DNA of 64,000 bases from contig CANTUR010000629.1 of NCBI GenBank assembly GCA_947683625.1, positions 965,501 to 1,029,500 on the forward strand, in the 5' to 3' direction. Of the stretch, positions 11,985 through 24,440 are shown one piece after another. Each line of letters begins with the position of its first letter. The stretch's first letter is position 1. This stretch comes from Mallotus nudiflorus (taxonomy: Eukaryota > Streptophyta > Magnoliopsida > Malpighiales > Euphorbiaceae). Under the pieces are notes generated by a model. The model did not search any database, was not told where the DNA came from, and saw nothing but the letters and a program-made list of their open reading frames with translations. A program made the position numbers and the translations under genes.

Positions 11985-13300
11985 TTTATTTCCGGAGGAT
12001 CTACTAGGATTGCCACCAGATAGAGAAATAGAATTTGAAATAGAACTTGTACTTGGAACTATGCCTATATCGCAACCACTTTATAGGATGGCTCCTGCTG
12101 AGTTTAGAGAGTTAAAGGTGCAATTGCAAGAATTATTAGAAAAAGGTTTTATTTAGCATAGTTTTTCCCTATGGGGTGCACCTATATTGTTTATAAAAAA
12201 AAGGATGGATCTCTCAGATTATGCGTAGATTATAAATACTTAAATGAGGTTACAATATAACAAATGCCCACTACCAAGAATAAGGGACTAATTTGACCAA
12301 TTATAAGGAACAACAATGTTCTCAAAGATTGATCTAAGATCTAACTATCACTAATTGAGGATTAAGGAGTATGATGTTCCCAAGACTGCTTTTAGAACCA
12401 AGAATACACATTATGAATTTTTTGTGATGTCATTTGGTCTAGCAAATGCCCTAACAACATTTATAGATTTAATGAACCAAGTATTTAGGTTGTATCTAGA
12501 TAAGTATGTCATTGTGTTTATTGATGATATTCTAGTATATTCTAAGTCAAAAGAAGAGCATAAAGGACATTTAAGGGTGGCATTAAAAGTCTTGAGAACT
12601 AAGCAATTATATGCAAAGTTTTAGTAAGTGTGAGTTCTTGTTAGATAAGGTCATTTTCTTAGGACATGTGATATCTGCCGAAGTTGTGTATGTTGATCCT
12701 AGCAAAATTGTTGCAATTATGAATTAGGAACTGTTGAAAAATGTGACTGAGGTTCAAAGTTTCTTAGGTTTGGTAGGATATTATTCAAGGTTTGTATATA
12801 TACGATTTCTCAATTATTGCATCACCATTTACAAGATTATTGAGAAAGAATATAAAATTTTAATGGACTTTGGAGTGTCAGCAAATGTTTTGACATCTTG
12901 AAGGAAAAGTTAATTACTACGCTAGTATTGTCTTTACCAATAGAAGGATGAAAATACATGGTGTATAGTGATGCATCTAGACAAAGGCATGGTTGTGTAT
13001 TAATGCAAAATGGGAAGGTTATTGCTTATGCATCAATGCAATTAAGACCTCATGAGAAAAACTATTACACACATGATTTAGAACTAGCTGCAGTAATTTT
13101 TGCGCTGAAGATGTGGAGACATTATCTATATGCTAAATCTTTACAGATCATAAGAGTTTAAAATCCATCCTAAGTCAAAATAAGTTAAATTTAAGGTGAA
13201 AGTGGTGGGTGGAATTAATAAAGGATTACAAGTACATAATTGAATGTCACCCTGGCAAGGCGAATGTAGTGGTGGATATTATTAGTTGAAAGTCGACAAG
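11985..13300 (+). pseudogene. Reverse transcriptase and RNase H of element C
   Basis: The RT part runs from 'LPPDREIEFEIELV' (about 12010) through 'YRMAPAEFRELK', 'FSKIDLRS' and the catalytic 'IVFIDDILVYSK' (about 12510-12545). The RNase H part at 12958-13140 has 'MVYSDASRQRHGCVLMQNG' with its Asp and 'HDLELAAVIFALKMWRHYLY'. Several stops and frameshifts (for example near 12150, 12225, 12625 and 12890) inactivate it. Most similar in the window to the pol of families A and B. Confidence 0.8.
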
Positions 13301-13529
13301 TAATTTATATTATATCTACATAATGAGAATTCCATTATTGGTGGAACTGAGGAAATTAAGTGTTATGCTAGATCTAAATGGCTTTAGAGGTATTTTAGTC
13401 ACTTTGAAGGTAAGGCCTATGTTAATAAAGATATTAATACAAGCATAAATAGTATATAATGAAGCAGAAAAGTTGCGCGAGAAAAAAATAAATGGAAATA
13501 AATCAAAGTTAACATTGATGATAAAGGAA

Positions 13530-14860
13530 TTTTAAGATTTGAAAGGAGAATTTTTATGCCCAATGTAAGTGAATTAAGATTCTTAGAAGAGGCACATTAT
13601 TATACTTATGCAATGCACCTAGGTAGTACGAAGATGTATAGGAATTTGAAGGAACATTATTAGTGGCAGGTCATGAAAAAGGACATAGTTGACTTTGTCT
13701 CTAAATGTTTAACTTACCAACAAGTCAAAGATGAGTATAAGCATCCAACTGGATTATTACAATCTTTACCAATACCAGAATGGAAATAGGAGTATATAAC
13801 CATAGATTTTGTAGTTAGACTGCCAAGGACTCAATAAGTGAATGATATTGTGTGGGTAATAGTTGAGTGATTGACTAAGTCAATGCATTTCCTACCAATC
13901 AAGGTTAGTTATAGTTTGAATAAGTTGGCTAAATTATATATTAAAGGAGTGATAAGGTTGCATGGAATGCCAATATTAATAGTATCATATCATGACATAA
14001 GGTTTACATTGCGATTTTGGCCTAGTTTATAAGAAGCTTTAGGTATGAAGGTGTGGTTTAGTACCACGTTTCATCCTTAGATAGATGGACAGTTAGAATG
14101 CACTATTGAGGTATTAGAGGATATGCTGAGAGCCAATACCTTAGATTTTAGAGGCAAGTGGCATAAGCAAATGCCATTAATGGAATTTGCTTATAACAAC
14201 AATTATTAAAGTAGCATTAACATGGCACCTTTCGAAGCTCTATATGGATGAAAATGTAAAACACCAATTTGCTGGGATGAAGTTATTGAAAGAAAATTTT
14301 TAGGTCTAAAATTAGTCCAGATGACTACAGAAAAAGTACAACTAGTCCAAGCTAATCTAAAGCCTACTCAAGATAGGCAAAAAAGTTATGCAAACCTAAA
14401 ATGAGTCGATATTGAATATAATATGGGTGACAAGGTGTTTTTAAAAGTTCTATCGTGGAAAGATGTAATAAGCTTTAGTAAGCACACCAAGTTGAGTCCA
14501 AGATATATTAGGTTGTATGAGATAGTTGAATGGATTGGACCGTAGCTTATTAATTAGCTTTGTCACTTAGTTTAGTTGTAATTCATGATATTTTCCATGT
14601 CAATGGTAAAGAGGTACATGAGTGACCCTTATCACATACTCTAGGCTCAACCATTAGAGTTGAAAGAAAATTTAAGTTATGAAGAGGAACTCATAGCTAT
14701 AGTAGCTACAGATCAAAAAGTCTTGTAAAATAAAGTCATTCCTTTGGTTAAGGTTTTATGGAGAAATCACTCTCAAGAAAAAGCTACATGGAAATGAGAA
14801 GAGGCTATTACACAATAATATCCACAATTGCTACCACCTTATGTAAATTATGACTTGTTA
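13530..14860 (+). pseudogene. Integrase and chromodomain of element C
   Basis: The zinc-binding part is at 13580-13730 ('EEAHYYTYAMHLGSTKMYRN', then 'CLTYQQVK', with the second Cys replaced by Tyr). The catalytic core reads 'YITIDFVVRLPRTQ' near 13795, then 'FHP' and 'ECTIEVLEDMLRAN' near 14070-14130. A chromodomain-like tail is at 14680-14830 ('VIPLVKVLWRNHSQEKATW'). Numerous stops. The chromodomain places the element among chromoviruses. Confidence 0.75.
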
Positions 14861-14896
14861 GTACTACTACTTTAATTTCAAGGATAAATTTTTTTT

Positions 14897-14909
14897 AATG
14901 GGGGATAAT
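14897..14909 (+). other. Polypurine tract of element C
   Basis: AATGGGGGATAAT lies directly before the LTR start TGTCACATCTG. Primer site for plus-strand synthesis. Confidence 0.7.
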
Positions 14910-15139
14910 TGTCACATCTGTACTTAAAATTAACCTTAAATTATATATTTATAAATAAATTCAATTAAATACTTAAATAATATATTAATAAATTAATTAA
15001 ATTAAATACATGAATAATAAATATATATTTATATACATAAAAATAATAATAGTAAATTAAGGATATGGATTAGGATTATATTGCAATGAAAAAAATAGAA
15101 AGGATTTGGGGATCAAGAAAAAATAAAAAATAGTAAAAA

Positions 15140-15188
<49 letters not shown>

Positions 15189-16948
15189 TTGGGGATCAAG
15201 ATAAAAAAAAAAGGGTGTAGGTGTCAATGTTTAGTGGTTTGAGTCAAAACGTATCAAGTTTTACTGAGGATAAACTCAACTTAATTTTGGTCCTTTCCAA
15301 ACATTAAGGAAAAAAAGAGAAAAAAACGCAGAGCTGAGAAGAAGAATGAGAAGTTTGGAAGCGAACCTGTGAGTGAAATTTTTCCTTCTCTCCCTTTAGG
15401 TCTCTTAATTCTTTTTTTTTTATTATTGAATTGAATATCTTCTTGTTGGAGAGTGAACATCAACTTCGCTTATTTCTTCTTGATCAGTTTCATTTCCACT
15501 CGAATTTCAATTGCTTTATTGAGCTTGGTTTCAATCTTGTTTGTTTTTTTTTACTTTTGTTTTTCTTTCTCTCTTCTTCAACATAAACTTGGTGTTGTCT
15601 ATTTTTGAATTCCAGAATTGATAAGCCCATTGAAGTTTTAGCTTTGTTGGTTGTGGATCTTTATAAATTCTCTATATTGTTTATGTTAGCAACTTGTGTT
15701 GATGCTTAATTCTCTAATATGATTCTTGAAACATTGGAAGAGTAAATAGTATAAAATAACAAAATATAGATGGAGGATAACAGAATGCATTTTGTAACTA
15801 AAGAAATGAGGAAAAAAAGAAGAAAAGCTGTTGGGACCGGTACCCAGGGCAAAAAGATGACTGGTCATTCGTTTGCTCAAGTGACCATCTCTTTGCGTAG
15901 GTTGATTGGCCATGTAGAGAGGAGGTCGCCTCTCTGCCGAGCTGATCCTCTCATTTTACCGGTGATGAGCATGGAGCTGCTGTAAAACATGTCTGCACAC
16001 AAATTAAACTCCAAAAAGAAAGAACCTTTATTGCTGCTATATTGTACTTCATGCAATAGACACATAATATAAATGCCAAGCCTTCCAAAAATTTAATTTT
16101 AGTTAAAGAATTTAAACTAGAACATGGCCAGTAGATTACACGTATGCAAATATGTTATAAAAATCCAAGTGGCCCTCTTGAACTATGTTAAACGGTAGAA
16201 TAGCATAGGTATAACTTTAGGGATAATATGTCTTAATAATAATAATAGTAATAATAAGAATACTAGTAATAATAATAACACCTAGATTAATAATAAAAGT
16301 TTAAATGAATAAATATTAGATAATAATTAATATAAAATGATACTAACAATAATATATCTTACCATAATATTTAAATTAATAATTTATGTGAGTATAAAAA
16401 TAATAATTAATGAGTAAAGACTAAATAACTTTGTGAGCACATGTGCACACAAGAAAGAAGGTTGTAGTAAAACTGTGTCTGGAGTACAACAAGGTTTTGC
16501 AAGATGTCAGATTGTGTCTGAGACATAGCAACTCACATAATTTAAAGAGATTATTTATACTTTTAATTATGATGTGTTTATAAATTAATAGAAATTGAGA
16601 TTTGTATTGACCAAATTTATGATAACTGTCTTGTGGACATTCCTTGAGATTCAATATACTATTATGGTGAATCCAAGTGGTATTAAATGTATGTATACAA
16701 TTATTTGAACCTTTAATGTGTCAAATGGTATCTGCCACATCGATAGCAACCTGTGAAAATGTAAATCTGTGCTTCTATGACAATGTATTTGTAAACAAGA
16801 ACATTTGCTCTAAATGTTTAATATACATTAAAGTGAATTTAATCCGACAAAGGTTTGGATATCTAAGTTTGAAATTATGCATACACATGCATGTACACAC
16901 ATTGTGTGTGTGTGGGTATGGGGTGTTATAACCACACACTAGTAAATG

Positions 16949-16999
<51 letters not shown>

Positions 17000-17227
17000 A
17001 AGTTAGAGGTTCCATTTAAATTGCTACAATAAGTATGTTACATAACATAAATAGGTTATGCAGTATTGTAGTTGTGATTAAAGTACATACCTCAAAGTGA
17101 ATTATGAAAATATAATAAAAGTTTACTAAGGCCATTTTAGAAGTTGTGCCTCTCTAAATTGATACTCTAGTTAGGTGATTTAGGATTAGCAATCATCTAA
17201 TTAAAATACCCGTGGAGAGGGCTGTCA
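14910..17227 (+). mobile_element. 3' LTR of Gypsy element C
   Basis: It starts TGTCACATCTG after the polypurine tract and ends 'GGAGAGGGCTGTCA', matching the end of the 5' remnant at 9801. About 2,318 bp. It includes a (GA)n run (15142-15186), a (TA)n run near 16960-16995 and a GT-rich stretch; no coding region is supported. Because the 5' LTR is truncated, the two-LTR age cannot be taken over the full length. Confidence 0.8.
15142..15186. repeat. (GA)n microsatellite
   Basis: 45 bases of uninterrupted GA repeat inside the 3' LTR of element C. Confidence 0.95.
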
Positions 17228-19833
17228 CAAGTTCACAACCTCTCAGTAGGGTTCCAGTCATAAAAGGTTTTACAACACATTGGAAATTTCTGTGGTATTT
17301 ATGTAAAGTAGATGGGCGAAGTGTCATTGGGCGAGTTTGAATGGGAGAGGCCTACTGCTGGTAGTTGAAAGTTCAATTTAGAGAGGTCTAATGTGGGTTG
17401 TAACAGGTGTAGTCAATGGTAGACCTGGTGAAGCTAGTGGATTAGGGGACATTGGTAAAGATAGTGGTGAAGGTGGTGGTGATGTTGAGGTGGAAGGTTA
17501 TTGAGTAAGTGAAGGTAGAGTTTGAGAAGTAGAAGAGGGAGATAAAGATAATGATGAGGTACCTAGATTAGTGAAATTAGATTAAAGTTGTAATTAGATA
17601 GACTTGTTGAAGTTATTATTTAGTAGGGATGAGTTTATAGGTTGTTGTTGGCGCTTGCAAGAAACGTAATTTCAATAAAATTTGCATGCAGAGCAATATA
17701 GATGTGACCTCTATTCAAGGCAAGACAACGATGACTATGGCGTTGAGATAAAGGACCAAGATAAACACATTCCTTAGAGCAATAAAAGAATTTATGGTTA
17801 TTGTAAGGTCAAATTAATAGAAACACTGAGCAACCAAAAAACAACAAGCTTAGTTTGGTTAAGAACCACATAGCTTCAAATTAAGATGTGGACTTTTGTA
17901 AAGTTGGTTTAGGAAGACCACTAATCAACCTCACTATTGTATCAAATGAGTATGGCTAGAATTAAAAAGGAAAATCCTAGTAACCCATTAGGGTAAGTCG
18001 ATATCAACTACATGATGAATTTTACATTCTATAATTCTATTTTCTTATGTTTATAAGGACAAGCAATTATATATGTAATACCTTTTTATTAAAGGAAAGG
18101 AGCAAGACTTTGATACTTTCCTCTAAAATCATATTATAATGCTTTAACAGATGGAAAACTATCTTTTAATGAAGCCAATAAAATTAATAAAGATGTAACA
18201 AACATTACTCTTGTTATTTAGGATGTATATCCCAGTGAACCTAGTTAAGTCATCAACAAGAATAATCAAATAGCGAAAACCAAGATTGGACATTGAGAGA
18301 GATGGTCCCAAACATCATAATATATTAAATCAAAAGGCTTAGTACTATGTTGTTCCACAGATGGTAAAGAAAATAGTAGATTTTTCAAGGAAACATGAGC
18401 TACATAGTTCATTATTACAAGACTTCAAGAAAAGAAGTTTATTCGCAGTAACAAGTTATTGAGTTGTCTTTGCAAAGGGATGACCAAATTGAGCATGCCA
18501 TAATGACAAGGGAACCTTCTCGGTTAGGAGAGCAGTTTGAGAAGGGAATTAGTAGAGTCCATGTTTACAATTCCTTGAAGTATTTCTTTCCTTATTGTCT
18601 GATCCTTAATCAAAAAGAAGGAAGGCCAAAATTTAAATAAACAATGGTTATCGGTAGTGAATTTTTGAACTGAAACTAGTGGCTTAGTGATTCGAGGAGC
18701 ACAAAGTGTATTATTTAAAGAAAAAGTGCGAGTAGGGGTAGAAATAGAGGAAGTACCAATATTTTGAATGGGCAAGCCTTGACCGTTGCCAACAAGGAGC
18801 TTGTCATTACCATTAAAACATTAAGGTACATGTAGAGCCCTTAAGTCTGGTGAGATATGAGATATGGCACTGATGTCAGCCACCTAAGGTTGCATTGCTG
18901 GTGAACAACAAAGGGACAGTATTGTGCAATATTTGCTTGAGGGTAGAATTGTTGTAAGAATGATGGAGCTTGACAATTGAAGGACTAGTATCGACAATGA
19001 CATGTTTGCTATATGATTGAAGAGCTCATAGATCTGGCAAGCAATATTTGGTCCTCTACCTCATTGTCGTTGCTGCAAAGGTTAAGATACACCACTACAA
19101 GGTGGAGTATTTATTGAAGTGGGATAGGCAGAGGATGGTGGAGTTGGAAGCCATATGTGCAAGAGGAGGTTCTTGGTTGGCTTTGAGGAGAATTCCATGG
19201 GTTGCAAGTTGACTATGAAGTTCATTGAATGTGATTCATTCAGGTTGCATATTTAAAGCCATAATGACTCCTTGAGATTCATATTGAAGATTTCAAAAAA
19301 TTATTGCATTAAATTCAGCAGCGAAAACGGACCTTCCAGCAGCATCAAGTTCATCAGTTAGAGATTTGGCTTGAAGCAAATATTGTGTGATAGAAAAATC
19401 TTGTTATTGTAGCTCTTGGAGTTTAATGTTTAGTAGGGGTTGGCAATTTTGAGAGATGGCTTTGAAAGTGTAGGCAACGATTTGCCAAGCTGAGAACAAG
19501 GAAGGAACATTTGTGACATAAGGAAAGATTTCTTCGAAAATAGAGGACAATATCCATGAGATAAGTAATTGATCCTTTTTGAACAAGACTTGACAGGTAG
19601 GATTTAGAATTTGAGTTGTCGAGTTTTCAGAGCTCTGAATTATTGGTGTCAGAATAGATCCATCAACGAAGCCTGTCAGATCTTGTGAGTTGAGAAGAGG
19701 GAGCAGTTGTGTCTTCCATGTTAAGTAGTTTCTTGAGTTAAGTTTGATAGAAATTTAGTTGTATTGAGCTTGATGAAGGTAGGGTAGAAGAGGTTATAGG
19801 AATAACTTCGGTATTTATGTTTAAGGCCATTAG
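17228..19833 (-). pseudogene. Ty1/Copia polyprotein, Gag to integrase, decayed
   Basis: On the minus strand from about 19740: Gag with 'KDQLLISWILSSIFEEI' (19570-19520); protease with 'LLVGNGQGLPIQNIGTS' around 18800-18750, preceded by a DTGA-like site region; the GAG-pre-integrase part 'LVSVQKFTTDNHCLFKFWPS' split over 18680-18610; integrase with 'LIILVDDLTRF' near 18260 and the post-core motif 'YNNHKFFYCSKECVYLG' near 17800-17750; then a Ser/Pro-rich linker (17600-17400). Reverse transcriptase and RNase H are absent, because element C's LTR edge lies at 17227. Many stops and shifts. Copia order (integrase before RT) is clear. Confidence 0.75.
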
Positions 19834-19845
19834 GCTCCGATACCA
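19834..19845 (-). other. Primer-binding site of the Copia element
   Basis: Minus-strand TGGTATCGGAGC resembles the initiator-Met tRNA complement with one change. It lies between the presumed LTR and the Gag region. Confidence 0.65.
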
Positions 19846-20119
19846 TATAAAAGCTTGCATTTGAACAATGTTATTACTGTGTTGAATTAGTTTCCATAAG
19901 TAGTACAGCGTACATACATAATGATCATTGAAGTCTTTGAGTTACAACTTATGACTAAATCTACATAACTTAGAAACATATAAACAGTATTAGCTAAGCT
20001 TGAACAAATGAATTAGTTATGCTTTAACAAATGATTCACTAGCACCAAGGTGCTCGATTCGATTGCGAAAGACAATGCAACAGTCATCATTACTCCAAAT
20101 CAGTTGGACATAAATATCA
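19846..20119 (-). mobile_element. 5' LTR of the minus-strand Copia element (bounds approximate)
   Basis: The stretch between the PBS and the start of the jacalin-flank duplication (about 20120) is single-copy in the window and of suitable size (about 270 bp). The outer end could be at 20110 or 20119, both of which would start TG on the minus strand. Confidence 0.5.
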
Positions 20120-20798
20120 ATACACCTAGATCCTAAATGGAAAAATGATATCATCTCTTTTAAATTTTAATTGATTTTCAATTATTCATGCTTAATTTAG
20201 TGATTATATTCTCAGAATCATTTCAATTATATTCAATTTTAGTTTAAAAAATTTAAATATAATTTTTAAAATTAATAAAAGGGTTTTTCAAAATAAATTT
20301 ATTCGCATAATTATTTTTTAGTTTTTCAACAAAAAAAAAATTCTAGTGCTCCTATCCCAATTTTTTTTCATCAATGCATCGGGTTAAATTGTGTACCCAA
20401 CATCAACACTTTTTTTTCAGCAATGAAGAGGGTGTTTAGAAAATTATTTGGATGCAATTGATATTTGTTTAGTTTCATAAGTGTTTGGTTATATTTTTAA
20501 ATTTTATATAATTACTTCCTGTAAAAAAACTACTAAATTGCTAATGAAGCACAGAGTAGATGGTCTATATCCTTGAGTCCCTTATATCCTAAAAGTTTCC
20601 CGCTTGGCAAGTTGATTGTCTTTGAAAAAAAAAAAAAAAGAAACCACTTTGCTATTTTTATATTTATTTCTTATATGGGTATAGTTTTCACAGATAAACA
20701 TTAAATTCTAGTTAATAATTAACAATATAAGGAGTGAATTTATAAATAAAATTTTTTGCTGAAGTTTTGTCAATTCTAATACCTTTTCGAATCCTCGG
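20120..20798. repeat. Copy 1 of the jacalin downstream flank
   Basis: This AT-rich stretch is collinear with 23345-23951: both share 'AAATTGCTAATGAAGCAC', 'GGCAAGTTGATTGTCTT', 'ACTTTGCTATTTTTATATTT' and 'AACAATATAAGGAGTG'-like blocks in the same order, with small indels. It is the 3' flank of a duplicated jacalin locus. No gene inside. Confidence 0.7.
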
Positions 20799-20997
20799 TC
20801 ACTGTAAATAAAAATCGATTGATTTCAAATTCCCATAATTACTACTACCTTGGAACCCAACAATCTTATAATGTCCTCCATCAGTGCGTCTAAAGAAAAA
20901 AAAAATATTCCCTTTGTAGCATAACCAAATGATCCATACGTTTTTTTATTACTTTGAATCATGAGTGAAAAAATCAAAGTTTCCACAAGGTCACGTG
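20799..20997 (-). pseudogene. Jacalin-related lectin, C-terminal fragment (copy 1)
   Basis: The minus strand reads 'SNKKTYGSFGYATKG' and then, after a frameshift near 20890, 'TDGGHYKIVGFQGSS' and 'SIDFYLQ' with a TGA at 20801-20799. These are the last beta strands of a jacalin-fold, mannose-binding-type lectin (K.YGPFG, GG.IVGF.GRS, IG.Y). Jacalin-related lectins bind sugars and often act in plant defence. The upstream part is cut by a Copia insertion whose LTR ends at 21003. The parallel copy at 33309-33661 aligns residue by residue but has GPFG and FHGRS intact. Confidence 0.75.
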
Positions 20998-21002
20998 AAA
21001 AC

Positions 21003-21207
21003 TGTATAATAAAATTCAGAAAAAGAGAAAAAAATTTAAGAAAAATATTTTTTCATGATATTTAAAGAAGGGTTACACCATTTATTTATATATATATATA
21101 TAAATCTTAATTACAGCCTAATTAGATATAGAATAAAATTTTATTCCTAATTGTATACAAATATTTACTTCCTAATATATACAATAAAAATATTTACTTT
21201 CTCAACA
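21003..21207 (-). mobile_element. 3' LTR of Copia family D, minus strand
   Basis: On the minus strand it starts TGTTGAGAAAGTAAAT after a GAGGGGGAG tract and ends TTATACA next to jacalin sequence. About 205 bp; alignable by eye with 397-613. It is one of two family D copies in the window. Confidence 0.75.
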
Positions 21208-22525
21208 CTCCCCCTCAAGTTAGTGAATGTATGTCAATCATTTCCAATTTGTCAAGTGAGTTGTAGAATATTTTTCTGGATACAGTCTTTGTGAGGATGT
21301 CAGCTAGTTGAGTCTGAGAAGAAACATATGGAAGATCAATTGTTTCTTGGTTCAAATGATTTTATATGAAATGTTTATCAACCTCTACATGCTTAGTCCG
21401 ATCATGTTGAACCGGATTGTTTATAATTGCTATGGTTGCCTTGTTATCACAATATAATAATATAAGCTTCAGATGTTTTAATCCTAGATCATGAACAATT
21501 CGTCTTACCCAGAGCAACTCATATATTTCATGAGTCATTCTTTTAAACTCAGCTTGAGCACTTAACCTTACTACAACTTTCTATTTCTTTCTTCTCCAAG
21601 TGACTAAATTATTTCCAACAAGCATAAAGTACCCGGATGTTGATTTTCGATTATTCTGATCTCCAGCCCAATCAGCATCAATATAGCCAGTAATTTCATA
21701 ATCTTTATTCCTCTCAAAGAATAACCCTTTTACCCGGAGAAGACTTTAGATATCTTAATACTCAGTATACTGCATCCATATATTCTTTACTCGGAGAATG
21801 CGTGAACTGACTTACAACAGTTACTGCATAAATAATGTCTGACTGAGTATGAGATAGGTAAATCAACCTTCCTACTGACCTTTGATACCGATCTTTATTA
21901 GTTAGAACTTGATCTCCTAGGACTGAAAGTCCGTGGTTGACTTCAATTAGAGTCTCGGCTGGCTTACAATCAAGTATGCCCATCTCTGTCAGTAAGTCCA
22001 TTACGTACTTTCGTTGGTAGAGGGAAATTCCTTGAGTTGATCTTGCAACTTCAATTCCTAAAAAACACTTCAAGTTACCAAATCCTTAAGTTCAAACTCA
22101 GATGCTAATATCTTTGCAAGATTCTTGTCTCTCTCGGATCATTTCCAATGACCACCATATCATCAACATATACAATTAGCGCGGTGACTTTACCTAACTT
22201 TTGTTTGATGAATAGTGTATGATCAACATCACTTTGCTTATATCCGAGCTTCCTCATGAAAGTTGAGAGTCGTCCAAACCATGCTCGAGGCGATTGTTTA
22301 AGTCCATACAATGGTCTTTTTAGTTTGCATACTCGGTCAGTACATTTAGTTTCGGATGGTGGATCTATAAATACTTCTTCATCTATGGTTCCATTGAAAA
22401 ACGCATTATTTACATCAAATTGTCGCAATGGCCAGTCCAGGTTGGCAATTAAGAAAATAAGGACTTGGATGGTGTTCATTTTTGCTACTGGGGCAAATGT
22501 ATCTTCATAGTCAATTCCATACTAC
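21208..22525 (-). pseudogene. Ty1/Copia reverse transcriptase and RNase H
   Basis: On the minus strand: the RT start 'YGIDYEDTFAPVAKMNTI' (22520-22465), 'LRQFDVNNAFFNGTIDEEVF', 'KRPLYGLKQSPRAW', the catalytic 'ALIVYVDDMVVIG' (about 22185-22150), then after a frameshift near 22090 'MKCFLGIEVARSTQGISLYQ' and RNase H down to about 21230. The YVDD motif and order are diagnostic of Copia. The element is truncated upstream of RT at about 22525, so Gag, protease, integrase and the 5' LTR are missing. Inserted in jacalin copy 1. Confidence 0.85.
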
Positions 22526-23344
22526 AAAATGATAAAAATAATTCCCCTCTCAGTTAATATTTTACGTATCTTTGTCTTCTTTAAAAATACATGTGCCAAA
22601 TGTCGGGTAGGAGTAGCCACAGAAAATGATACATTTATATGTCCTGCTTCATTTCCATTGCACTTACAAAAATTAGGGACTACTATACACATATTATGTG
22701 TGGAAAACAGGATAAAGGCATGAGTCATGTATCATGTGAAATTAAGATAACAAGAGCTTAAGTAATTGAAATTTCTTGCAATTTTAGATATGTCGCTTTG
22801 ATTAATGCAGTGATGGGAGATGTGGCTAGCAAAAATGTCATGATAAGATTCTGGTGTTTGATTACGGATTTTTTTTTTTTTCTTCAGTTACTTTGTTCTT
22901 CACCATTAGATTTATAATTTGTTTATTTGCAGATACTTATTAATCATTTTCATATTTGTTAAATGCTTTAAGCTCAAGTAAATGACCTTTAAGTTCAACT
23001 TCAAAGAAAAAGAACCCATCAAAGTTTTATAATTATACCATAAATATTATTCATTTTTGTCAATTTATCTTATTTTTAAAATGCATCAAATTGGTATATA
23101 AAATTTTTTATTTATTATAAATTTATCCTCGGTCAAAATAGCATATGTCCATGTTGAAGTGGTAGCTGCCTTAACATACATCTACAAATTATTTGTTGAA
23201 AATAAGAACATATTAAAAAAAAAAGAAAATTAAGGATATATTTGTAAAAAAGATGAAAAATTATAATTTTTTTTTAATTTCCATATTAACAAATAAATTT
23301 ACACATGCGTATCATCTAGGTATATTCATGCAAGTCACATGCAT
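22526..23344. other. AT-rich DNA, no gene supported
   Basis: Open frames here (about 65 codons on each strand near 22522-22728) match nothing I recognise. The stretch contains poly-T and poly-A runs. It may include lost parts of the jacalin copy 1 locus. Confidence 0.4.
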
Positions 23345-23951
23345 GAATATACCAAGATCTTAAATGAAAAATTGATCTCATCTCTTTTAATTTTTACTGA
23401 TTTTCAAGTATATGCCTAATTAAAATTTTTATTAATTTAGTAGTTATATCTTCCGAATCATTTCCGTTATGTACATTTTTATTTTAAGAATCTAAATATA
23501 ATTTTAAAAATTAATACAAGGTTTTTTTTTTGAAAATAATTTTATTCACTTAATTTTTTTTACTTTTCACCAAAAAAAACTTATCAATATTTTTTTATTT
23601 ATTAGGATAAATTTTATAAATATATATATTTTTGTTTATATAATTAAATTTTAGAGGAAATTTTGTTAACGCTGCTAGTCCTATCTAAAATTTTATATAA
23701 TTGTTTCCCATATGGAGTAGGTAAAAAACTACTAAATTGCTAATGAAGCACGGACTTGATGGTCTATGTCCTTCAGTCTTTATATCCTGAAAGTTTTCCG
23801 GTTTGGCAAGTTGATTGTCTTATGGGAAATAAAAACACTTTGCTATTTTTATATTTATTTCTTATGTGGGCATTTTTTTTCACAAATAAACATCAAATTG
23901 TAGTTAATAATTCACAATACAAGGAGTGCATTTATCTAACAACTTTTATTT
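23345..23951. repeat. Copy 2 of the jacalin downstream flank
   Basis: Collinear with 20120-20770 (shared blocks listed there). It is broken at 23951 by Gypsy element B1 and resumes at 33309 in the jacalin coding part, so removing the 9.4 kb element restores the same order as in copy 1. Confidence 0.7.
23947..23951. other. Target-site duplication of B1, left
   Basis: TATTT here and TATTT at 33309-33313 flank element B1 exactly. Gypsy integrases make 5-bp duplications. Confidence 0.8.
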
Positions 23952-24035
23952 TTTAATACCCTATATTTTATTTTAATAAAATTAATTTCCGAATTTATAT
24001 TATTTTATTATTTAAAATGACATTATTTATTTTTA

Positions 24036-24042
<7 letters not shown>

Positions 24043-24078
<36 letters not shown>

Positions 24079-24096
24079 ACTACATTATTTGCATGG

Positions 24097-24145
<49 letters not shown>

Positions 24146-24164
24146 TAGTGTGTGTATGTATGTA

Positions 24165-24200
<36 letters not shown>

Positions 24201-24289
24201 TACTCACATATAATTAGAGTTTAATTCTTTTTATGTGTGTGTATTAATTTATTTTTGTGTATATACTTGTATATATGTATGTAGTACTA

Positions 24290-24321
<32 letters not shown>

Positions 24322-24440
24322 GTATATGTATAGTGTGCATGTGTGTGGTGGAAAATTAAAGTAAAATATTATAATATAATGTTTTTTTTTATATAAAGTA
24401 AGATTATTATTATATATATATATATATATATATATATTCA
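24043..24440. repeat. Microsatellite cluster in B1 5' LTR
   Basis: Successive (ATT)n, (TA)n, (TATG)n, (TG)n and (TA)n tracts. The same cluster with other lengths is found in the other B LTRs at 30046-30490 and 47527-47901. Confidence 0.9.

Noticed and set aside
22522..22728. Two opposite frames of about 65 codons
   Set aside because: No motif of Copia integrase or RT N-terminus and no recognised family; left as unexplained sequence.
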